This document shows, piece after piece, positions 1 through 5,055 of a stretch of 5,055 nucleotides of DNA. Each line of letters opens with the position of its first letter. Positions within the stretch are counted from its first letter, which is position 1. The notes under the pieces were generated by a model. That model did no database searches. It was not told the DNA's origin and was given only the letters and a program-made list of their open reading frames with translations. Location of the stretch: assembly GCA_025453925.1 (NCBI GenBank), contig JALOPK010000272.1, forward strand, positions 1 through 5,055, given 5' to 3'. Source of the DNA: Candidatus Eiseniibacteriota bacterium (lineage in GTDB: Bacteria; JAFGKV01). The translations under genes were made by a program, and so were the position numbers.

Positions 1-856
1 GATCCCTCGCCCGGGAGATGTCGGGCTGGCGGACCCGGGGATCGTCCACGGGCAGCGGTTTGAAATCGAAGTCAGCCACAACGCCGGCGATCCCGCTGAC
101 CGCCCGGCCGAACGTCTCAATGGTGCGTTCTTCGGGATTGCCGAGATTGACGGGCTCGGTGATCGCACTCCTCGTGAGAAGATCGATCCCCCGCACCAGG
201 TCGTCGACGTAGCAGAAGCTCCGGGTCTGCGTCCCATCGCCGAACACGGTAAGCGGCTCTCCGGAAAGCACCTGGCGGACGAAGGTGGGCACGACGCGCC
301 CGTCGTTCATCCTCATCCTCGGCCCGTAGGTGTTGAAGATCCGGGCGATCCGGGTTTCCAGACCGTGATAACGGTGGTAGGCAACGGTCATGGCTTCGGC
401 GAACCGCTTGGCCTCATCGTACACGCCCCGGGGGCCGATGGGGTTCACATTGCCCCAATACGACTCCCGCTGGGGATGCTCCAGGGGATCGCCGTACACC
501 TCGGAGGTCGAGGCGAGGAAGAACCTGGCACCCTTGGCCTTGGCCAGACCGAGGGCCTTGTGGGTCCCCAAAGCGCCGACCTTGAGGGTCTGGATGGGAT
601 ACCTCAGATAGTCGACGGGGCTTGCCGGGCTGGCCAGATGCAGCACAAAGTCAACCGGCCCCTCGACGAAGATGTAGTTGGTCACATCCTGCTTGATGAA
701 CAGGAAGTGATCGTTTCCCGACAGTTGCTCGATATTGCGCGTGCGCCCGGTGATGAGATTGTCCATGCAGATTACCCGATGACCCCGCGCCACCAGGTAG
801 TCGCTCAGGTGGGAGCCGATGAACCCTGCTCCTCCGGTGATCACATAGGTTGCCAC
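1..856 (-). CDS. uxs: UDP-glucuronate decarboxylase (UDP-xylose synthase), 3' end cut by window edge
   Basis: This is an extended short-chain dehydrogenase/reductase that should convert UDP-glucuronate to UDP-xylose and CO2 in the cytoplasm, using tightly bound NAD+. About 285 codons are visible. The N-terminal Rossmann motif GGAGFIGSH is at residues 8-16, followed by D32-N33 at the end of the second strand. The family signature [12 protein letters not shown] is at 73-84. STSEVYGDP (116-124) supplies T117 and E119, and YDEAK (146-150) supplies the catalytic Tyr and Lys. Further downstream are [24 protein letters not shown] and, at the edge, [17 protein letters not shown]. These blocks separate UXS from dTDP-glucose dehydratases and GalE. 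Family members are about 310-320 aa, so roughly 30 residues are missing off the left edge. I chose the GTG at 856 because it lies 6 bases after a perfect AGGAGG; the GTG at 859 is only 3 bases away. It is the last visible gene of the operon and would supply UDP-xylose for the glycan. Confidence 0.93.
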   Translation of the reverse strand, partial: MATYVITGGAGFIGSHLSDYLVARGHRVICMDNLITGRTRNIEQLSGNDHFLFIKQDVTNYIFVEGPVDFVLHLASPASPVDYLRYPIQTLKVGALGTHKALGLAKAKGARFFLASTSEVYGDPLEHPQRESYWGNVNPIGPRGVYDEAKRFAEAMTVAYHRYHGLETRIARIFNTYGPRMRMNDGRVVPTFVRQVLSGEPLTVFGDGTQTRSFCYVDDLVRGIDLLTRSAITEPVNLGNPEERTIETFGRAVSGIAGVVADFDFKPLPVDDPRVRQPDISRARD

Positions 857-858
857 CA

Positions 859-1929
859 CTAACCTCCTTGGCCGTCGGGAGAAAGGCGCTTCCTGCTCAG
901 ATCTCCCAGCGAAAGCCCCTCCAACCAGACGAAAACCATGCCGACGATGATGATCGGAATCATGTTGAGAGCATGAAGCACAAAGGCGAAGGCCCGGCTC
1001 GCGTTGGGGTCTGCGTCCGGAGCCAGGAGAAGAATCGCCGCCACGCAGGCCGCGTGGTAAGGACCGGCATACCCCGGTGCCGACGGGATGAGAACCCCCA
1101 GTGCAACGATAGGCGTGATCACGTAGGGCGCGTACCACGGCAGATGGACCCCCAGGGGGAATGCCCAGATGACCGGGTGGACCACCGCCATGCTCACCAC
1201 CCACACGACCAGAGTCCAGAGTGCGACCGCCCCCAGTTGACGCAGGGAACTGAAAATGGTGAGGCCGGTGGCAAACTTCTCCAGCGACCCGATCACCCGC
1301 TCATGTCCGGGCAGCCAGTGGAGCACTCTGGCGAAGAACGCCAGAGTCCGCTCCTTGCGATGGTGCAGGAAAAGCATGCCGACTAGAGCCCCGGTGTAGA
1401 GCACGAGGGCGAAGACGATGCCTGTCCGGAGCAGACTCCCTCCCGTGCCGTGCAGCGGAGCGAGGAGCAGTGCGGCAAAGAGAAAGATCAGGAGCATGTA
1501 GCCATCGAAGAGCCGTTCGATCACGATGGTCGCGAACACCGACTCGAAGCGCAGCCGGTCCCGCCTGATCAGAACGAGTGCCCTCAAGAACTCCCCCATC
1601 CTCGCAGGGAAGATGCTGTTGCCCATGAAGCCGATCATGAGGGCCCTGAAGGAACTGGTGAAGCCCACCCTCCCCACGGGATGGAGCAGAACCTGCCACC
1701 GGAATGCCCGCAGGACGAAACTGGCCAGAAACAACGCGACAGCCGGTATGGTCAGCAGCCAGTTGACCTGTCGCAGGCTGGCCACGGCCTCATGGAAGTC
1801 CATCTTCCGGACCACGAGCCAGAGGAAGAAGGCGCTGACCGCGATGCCGAGAAGGAGACGCCAGCATCTTGCCCAGAGGGTCGGGCCCGCGGCACGCACG
1901 GAGGGACCCGGGAGGTTCGGATCAACCAT
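859..1929 (-). CDS. YbhN/AglD-type flippase-like integral membrane protein (LPG synthase TM family)
   Basis: This 356-aa polytopic inner-membrane protein belongs to the lysylphosphatidylglycerol synthase transmembrane / UPF0104 family (Pfam PF03706). Visible family signatures are RAFRWQVLL (74-82), [15 protein letters not shown] (103-117), ERLFDG (138-143) and [11 protein letters not shown] (282-292). I count about seven to eight hydrophobic helices, for example near 25-40, 57-73, 144-157, 168-187, 233-255, 268-281, 293-303 and 321-336. There is no soluble lysyltransferase domain, so it is not an MprF enzyme. Stand-alone members next to glycosyltransferases are usually inferred to move or handle lipid-linked sugars or phospholipids, but the exact activity is rarely proven. 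The ATG at 1929 lies 12 bases after the sugar transferase stop and has no clear Shine-Dalgarno sequence, so translation probably depends on coupling. Its stop (861-859) touches or nearly touches the next start. The family call is firm; the substrate is not visible. Confidence 0.9.
   Translation of the reverse strand: MVDPNLPGPSVRAAGPTLWARCWRLLLGIAVSAFFLWLVVRKMDFHEAVASLRQVNWLLTIPAVALFLASFVLRAFRWQVLLHPVGRVGFTSSFRALMIGFMGNSIFPARMGEFLRALVLIRRDRLRFESVFATIVIERLFDGYMLLIFLFAALLLAPLHGTGGSLLRTGIVFALVLYTGALVGMLFLHHRKERTLAFFARVLHWLPGHERVIGSLEKFATGLTIFSSLRQLGAVALWTLVVWVVSMAVVHPVIWAFPLGVHLPWYAPYVITPIVALGVLIPSAPGYAGPYHAACVAAILLLAPDADPNASRAFAFVLHALNMIPIIIVGMVFVWLEGLSLGDLSRKRLSPDGQGG
862..869 (-). promoter_or_regulatory. 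Strong Shine-Dalgarno sequence for the UDP-xylose synthase gene
   Basis: Read on the minus strand, the site is AAGGAGGT, a full match to the anti-Shine-Dalgarno consensus. It is made of the last two codons (GGA GGT) and preceding bases of the flippase-like gene, directly before that gene's TAG stop at 861-859. Its position favours the GTG at 856 over the GTG at 859 as the start. No other gene in the window has a site of comparable strength. Confidence 0.85.
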
Positions 1930-1941
1930 GTCTGGATGGGC

Positions 1942-3420
1942 TCAGTAGGCGTTCTTGCTCTTCGCCCACTCGGACAGCGTGCGGAAGAGTACTTTCAGAT
2001 CAAACCAGAGCGACCAGTTCTCGACGTAGTAGATGTCGAACCGGGTACGCTCCTCGATGCTGGTGTTGCCCCGGAGGCCGTTCACCTGCGCCCAGCCGGT
2101 CATGCCCGCGCGCACCTTGTGGCGCTCCAGGTACCGGGGAACCTGCTCACGGAAGCGCTCGACGAAGAAAGGCCGCTCGGGACGCGGGCCTACGAGGCTC
2201 ATCTCGCCGCGAAGGACGTTCCACAACTGGGGCAGTTCGTCTAGGTTCCACTGGCGGAGGAATCGGCCGATGTTGGTGCGGCGGGGATCCTCTGGAGTTG
2301 CCCAGACAGGGCCCGACGCCTCCTCGGCGTCGATTCGCATCGAGCGAAACTTGTACATCGTGAACAGACGGTTGTTCAACCCCACGCGCTTCTGACCGAA
2401 GAAGATCGGCCTGCCGGAATCCCGCAGAATCGCCAGTGCGACCAGGCCCAACACCGGCAGCAGACCCACCACCATCATGCTGGCCACCACGACATCGGTC
2501 ACCCGTTTGGCCACCGCGCCCCACCCATCGATGGGCCGCGAGCGGAACACGAGCAACGGGACGCCCCCGAGATCGGTGGCCTGGAAGCCCGTGGTCATCA
2601 TGCCGAACAGATCGGGGACCATGTCGTAGCTCACGCGGCTTCGCGCACACTCCCTCAGCACGGACAGAATGCGCTGATGGTGCTGGAACGGGATAGTGAT
2701 GATCAGCCGGTCGACGCGATGGGCGCTCAACAGGCGCCCCAGGTGATCAAGGGAGCCGAGATCAGCGATCTCCGTGTCGCCGCAGTTCATCTGGCCCGTC
2801 CCGATGGTGCCCAGGAGCACGATCCCGGGAGGCGGCCGGTAGGTCAGGTTGTGGAGGATCTTTGCGGTGTGGGGGCCCTTTCCGATCACGGCGATTCGCG
2901 TGATCCCGATTCCCTGGCGGGTCAGCCACCGGGACACGCCCCTCAGCAACGTGGTGCGGTTGAGCCCCAGGAGGACCAGCGTCAACATCCAGGTGACCGC
3001 AACGACGATACGGGAGTACGTCTGGTCACCGAAGAAGAAGGCCGCGGCCAGAAAGAGCAGGAAACTGAGCGCTCCCGCCTTGAATACGGCGGCGAGCTGG
3101 TCTCCCAGGCAGCGCGTCTGCCCCATCTGATACAGCCCGCTGCGCGCCAGCAGCACCAGCCAGATGATGAGCGCTCCCGCCAAACCCGGGAGGTAGGACT
3201 GCAACGTTGGGTACTGCGCCTGCGGCGCGAGGATCCCGAGAGAGAAGCGCACGTAGTACCCGATGACGAAGGAGACGACAATCCACGCTGCGTCGGTGAG
3301 AAGTGCCACCACGGGAAAGACCGCCTGCATGGCAAGAGGCTTCCCCTCGTGGAAAGGAAGACGGTGTTCGTGACGCTCTTCCGCCTCGATCTCACCGACG
3401 CGAACGGCAGGACTGTCCAT
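1942..3420 (-). CDS. Polyprenyl-phosphate sugar-1-phosphate transferase (WcaJ/ExoY-type priming glycosyltransferase)
   Basis: This 492-aa enzyme should transfer a hexose-1-phosphate from a UDP-sugar to undecaprenyl phosphate, the first step of exopolysaccharide or capsule repeat-unit assembly, at the inner membrane. Four N-terminal membrane helices lie near 32-55, 74-92, 113-130 and 137-153. A CoA-binding-like Rossmann domain follows (about 175-285; IAVIGKGPHTAKIL at 176-189). The C-terminal bacterial sugar transferase domain starts at about 297, with its membrane helix at 307-333 broken at P322. It carries GQKRVGLN (342-349), YKFRSM (356-361), the acidic pair D364/E366, LDELPQLWNVLRGEMSLVGPRPE (393-415), TGWAQVNGLRG (441-451) and YYVENWSLWFDL (464-475). 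Length and architecture are normal for the WcaJ/EpsE class; glucose is the commonest sugar, but the substrate cannot be read from sequence. The frame stays open far upstream, but the protein starts at the ATG at 3420 (or the adjacent GTG at 3423), just after the preceding stop. The upstream extension is a Gly/Arg-rich shadow frame. Confidence 0.95.
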   Translation of the reverse strand: MDSPAVRVGEIEAEERHEHRLPFHEGKPLAMQAVFPVVALLTDAAWIVVSFVIGYYVRFSLGILAPQAQYPTLQSYLPGLAGALIIWLVLLARSGLYQMGQTRCLGDQLAAVFKAGALSFLLFLAAAFFFGDQTYSRIVVAVTWMLTLVLLGLNRTTLLRGVSRWLTRQGIGITRIAVIGKGPHTAKILHNLTYRPPPGIVLLGTIGTGQMNCGDTEIADLGSLDHLGRLLSAHRVDRLIITIPFQHHQRILSVLRECARSRVSYDMVPDLFGMMTTGFQATDLGGVPLLVFRSRPIDGWGAVAKRVTDVVVASMMVVGLLPVLGLVALAILRDSGRPIFFGQKRVGLNNRLFTMYKFRSMRIDAEEASGPVWATPEDPRRTNIGRFLRQWNLDELPQLWNVLRGEMSLVGPRPERPFFVERFREQVPRYLERHKVRAGMTGWAQVNGLRGNTSIEERTRFDIYYVENWSLWFDLKVLFRTLSEWAKSKNAY

Positions 3421-3425
3421 CACGC

Positions 3426-4622
3426 TCAATCCATGGTTCCATACGGCGAGATCCGGCGACTGTCGCCCGCGGGATCCCGGCGTAGCCGAGTGCAGACTTT
3501 TCCGATTGACCGAAAGAGGCCACAGAATAAAAGCACCACCCCTACTAACACCAAGACCCCAACTCCGGTGCCCGAGGCCATGCTCCGTCCAAGGATGGCC
3601 ATCCAGACCTGGCCTCCCGGCGTTCCCGGCCACGGGATCGCCAGCACCACGAACAGCATGTGCCACATGCCCAACTCCCGGTGGCGCGCATACCCGTCCG
3701 CCGCGGTAGCGAGATCGGCGGTCTGTACCAGCGAGCGCATCCGTATCGTCCACATTCCCCCCGCCACAATGGCGACCGCCATCTGTACCACCACCAGCGT
3801 CACCAGAGTCGGATTGCCGAACCCAACGCCCAGCAACGCGAGTCCCAGGTGGCACTGCGCGACCTGCCCGAGTACTGACTCGGCCAGCCATTCGACCTGG
3901 AGCCACAGCGCCCCGGTCACCAGCGCGACGCACCCCAGCAGCCCGAAGGAGGCGGCCAGAAGGGAACCGGAATCCGCGTGCAGCGCGACGTGGAGCCGCA
4001 ACAAGGCGATCATGCTGGCCGGGAGAAACACCGCCAGGAGCATCAACAGGGGAAATCCCTGCAGCCGCCGAGCGCTGCGCCGGAGGGAGAACGGAAAGGG
4101 AAACAAACCCAGCCGCAAGGCCGCCGTGGCCGTGAGCAGCACCGCCGCCCCGGTATGCCAGACACCCACGCCGTGCGCCAGCCCCGCCCCCGAGAGGAGG
4201 GCCAGAATGCGGCCGTCCGACATGCGCCATCCACCGACTCCCGGCATGGCCCAACCGGTGGTCACCGTGACCGAACCCGCCACCACGAGGAACAGAAACA
4301 CGGAGGCCGCGTGCTGTTGCAGCTCGAGGATGCGGCCGGGCTTGCCGGAAGTCTCGCCGCCCTCCCGCCGCACCAGGACCGTCAACGCGGCGCCGGAGAC
4401 CAGCCAGGCCAGCAAGAGAACTCCCATATGGCCGGTCAATGCCGTCACTGCCGACGCCGCCGCGGTCACGCCGAGCACGGCGCCGCCCCGAGGCCGGGTC
4501 ACGGCATAGACCGCGCCCAGACAGGCTGCCAGGATAAGCACCGCGGCCACGGGGGCCGACGTCACCGGCAGAAGCACAACGGCCCACGCCGCGGGAAGAA
4601 GCATCACCAGCAGACCGTACAT
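3426..4622 (-). CDS. NuoM/antiporter-like membrane protein, short and lacking the usual proton-channel residues
   Basis: This is a 398-aa, very hydrophobic protein with about 11-12 predicted membrane helices (standard NuoM has 14 and about 500 aa). By-eye alignment to NuoM/MrpD-type subunits of complex I and related antiporters places LLLAWLVSGAALTVLV (69-84) on the helix that normally carries W-E, HAASVFLF (104-111) on AAxKFFLY, ALRLGLFPFPF (168-178) on AVKxPxxPxHxW, and VLGQVAQCHLG (250-260) on LIAYSSVSHMG. The stretch from LAIPWPGTPGG to MAILG (327-344) falls on GMPGTxxFxGEF. At the key positions Glu is Leu74, Lys is Arg170, the next helix Lys is Pro201, and the late Glu is Gln338. It ends in an Arg-rich tail (371-398). 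The ATG at 4622 begins a membrane helix 2 bases after the upstream stop; an extension to 4862 would read through the neighbour's gene and is Arg/Gly-rich. No strong Shine-Dalgarno is seen. The gene is real; the family call is moderate and the function is unknown. Confidence 0.62.
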   Translation of the reverse strand: MYGLLVMLLPAAWAVVLLPVTSAPVAAVLILAACLGAVYAVTRPRGGAVLGVTAAASAVTALTGHMGVLLLAWLVSGAALTVLVRREGGETSGKPGRILELQQHAASVFLFLVVAGSVTVTTGWAMPGVGGWRMSDGRILALLSGAGLAHGVGVWHTGAAVLLTATAALRLGLFPFPFSLRRSARRLQGFPLLMLLAVFLPASMIALLRLHVALHADSGSLLAASFGLLGCVALVTGALWLQVEWLAESVLGQVAQCHLGLALLGVGFGNPTLVTLVVVQMAVAIVAGGMWTIRMRSLVQTADLATAADGYARHRELGMWHMLFVVLAIPWPGTPGGQVWMAILGRSMASGTGVGVLVLVGVVLLFCGLFRSIGKVCTRLRRDPAGDSRRISPYGTMD

Positions 4623-4624
4623 GG

Positions 4625-5055
4625 TCAGCGCAGCCAGGCGAGGGCAAGCACGGCGACGATCACCGCCACCTGCATACCCGGAGAAGACGCCAGCCGGCCG
4701 GCGCACCAGCGCGCCAGCAGCAGCGCGTGGAGCGGGATTCTCCCAAGCGCAGGCACCACCACGTCCTGGAACCAGGCGATACCCATGGCATGGACCGCAA
4801 GGAGTCGCCGCGGCAACCACAGCGTCATCCCCTGCCATCCGAATCGTTCCACGGCCACCCACAGGACCGCGGCGGTATCGACACTCGGCGAGGTCCAGGC
4901 AACCGCCGTATCCCGAATCAGGCCACCGACCGCATCGACCCGCGCGCGGAACCGGTCAAGGGGACTCCGCGCCGCCCACCACAGCACCACTCCTGCGCCG
5001 ATGCCCCCGGCCAGTAAACCCCACGCCCGGGGCCCGCCGGGGACGCCGTACCGCA
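4625..5055 (-). CDS. C-terminal end of a probable NuoL/MrpA/DabB-like membrane protein, 5' end outside window
   Basis: The frame is open from the right window edge to the TGA at 4627-4625, giving 142 C-terminal residues. A hydrophobic helix (about residues 11-26 of the visible part) is followed by a long amphipathic stretch with scattered Arg and Trp, then ARWCAGRLASSPGMQVAVIV leading into a last hydrophobic helix that ends in WLR. That layout resembles the end of NuoL: a lateral amphipathic helix, then a short 'RxLQxGxxxxYA' link and a final membrane helix. There is no diagnostic motif here, so the call rests on this layout and on the NuoM-like gene 2 bases downstream, which repeats the L-then-M order of nuo and related operons. 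A GTG at 4990 could start a small protein, but the frame continues upstream in good coding style to the edge, so I read it as a partial gene. The channel residues would lie outside the window. Confidence 0.5.
   Translation of the reverse strand, partial: RYGVPGGPRAWGLLAGGIGAGVVLWWAARSPLDRFRARVDAVGGLIRDTAVAWTSPSVDTAAVLWVAVERFGWQGMTLWLPRRLLAVHAMGIAWFQDVVVPALGRIPLHALLLARWCAGRLASSPGMQVAVIVAVLALAWLR

Larger units (their letters stand above)
1..5055 (-). other. Probable single polycistronic unit of five genes
   Basis: All five genes lie on the minus strand. Spacings from right to left are 2 bases (4623-4624), 5 bases (3421-3425), 12 bases (1930-1941), and a 1-base overlap or 2-base gap at 857-859 depending on the start codon. 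None of these gaps can hold a terminator or a promoter. I see no convincing -35/-10 pair upstream of the sugar transferase within the end of the NuoM-like gene, though an internal promoter cannot be excluded. The promoter and the end of the unit are both outside the window. Confidence 0.72.

Noticed and set aside
365-862. Plus-strand open frame of 165 codons opposite UDP-xylose synthase
   Set aside because: It is the reverse complement of conserved UXS motifs and shows no family features of its own.
1930-1941. Possible terminator or promoter between the sugar transferase and the flippase-like gene
   Set aside because: The gap is only 12 bases, without a hairpin, T-run or -10-like element.
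1450-2244. Plus-strand open frame of 264 codons crossing the flippase-like gene and sugar transferase
   Set aside because: It spans the ends of two opposite-strand genes, is highly charged and low-complexity, and has no ribosome binding site or motif that supports it.
2677-4509. Long plus-strand open frame of 610 codons
   Set aside because: It is antisense to two well-supported minus-strand genes, is rich in Arg, Pro, Thr and Gln without any recognisable domain, and arises from the high-GC codon bias of the opposite strand.
3421-4647. About 400 extra N-terminal residues in frame with the sugar transferase, giving a 901-aa protein
   Set aside because: The stretch is Gly/Arg/Ala-rich with no domain, and it overlaps the hydrophobic NuoM-like frame, which has proper membrane helices and coding-style codon use. 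WcaJ/ExoY-type enzymes start just before the first membrane helix, matching the ATG at 3420.
4623-4862. N-terminal extension of the NuoM-like gene to an ATG or GTG near 4862
   Set aside because: The added residues are Arg/Gly/Pro-rich and unlike a membrane protein, and they overlap the upstream gene out of frame. The ATG at 4622 sits 2 bases after the upstream stop and begins directly in a membrane helix.

Overview
This GC-rich bacterial window is coded wall to wall on the minus strand. Five genes are read from right to left, with no intergenic gap longer than 12 bases and no RNA gene, mobile element, CRISPR array, terminator or repeat that I can support. No stretch of 300 bases lacks a gene. 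The taxon cannot be fixed from five genes. The high GC content, the antiporter-like membrane genes and the UDP-xylose synthase suggest a free-living, high-GC Gram-negative-type bacterium, but that is only a guess.

Right part (about 3426-5055): two adjacent membrane-protein genes. The first (4625-5055) enters the window already open and shows only its C-terminal 142 residues. They look like the amphipathic-helix and last-membrane-helix end of a NuoL/MrpA/DabB-type protein. The second (3426-4622, 398 aa) is a hydrophobic protein that aligns by eye with NuoM-type proton-translocating subunits. It is shorter than usual and has lost nearly all the charged residues that such subunits use to move protons.

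Left part (1-3420): three exopolysaccharide or glycolipid genes. A 492-aa polyprenyl-phosphate sugar-1-phosphate transferase (WcaJ/ExoY type) would load the first sugar onto undecaprenyl phosphate. A 356-aa YbhN/AglD-type membrane protein (lysylphosphatidylglycerol-synthase transmembrane family, flippase-like) follows. Last is a UDP-glucuronate decarboxylase (UDP-xylose synthase), cut by the left window edge. Together they suggest a surface glycan that contains xylose or a xylose-derived sugar: nucleotide-sugar supply, lipid priming, and a lipid-handling membrane protein.

Spacing is 2, 5, 12 and (depending on the start chosen) -1 or 2 bases, so the five genes are probably one transcript with translational coupling. 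Only the last gene (UDP-xylose synthase) has a strong Shine-Dalgarno sequence, and it lies inside the final codons of the flippase-like gene. The most interesting features are the charge-stripped NuoM-like protein and the fact that it and its NuoL-like neighbour abut an exopolysaccharide operon.
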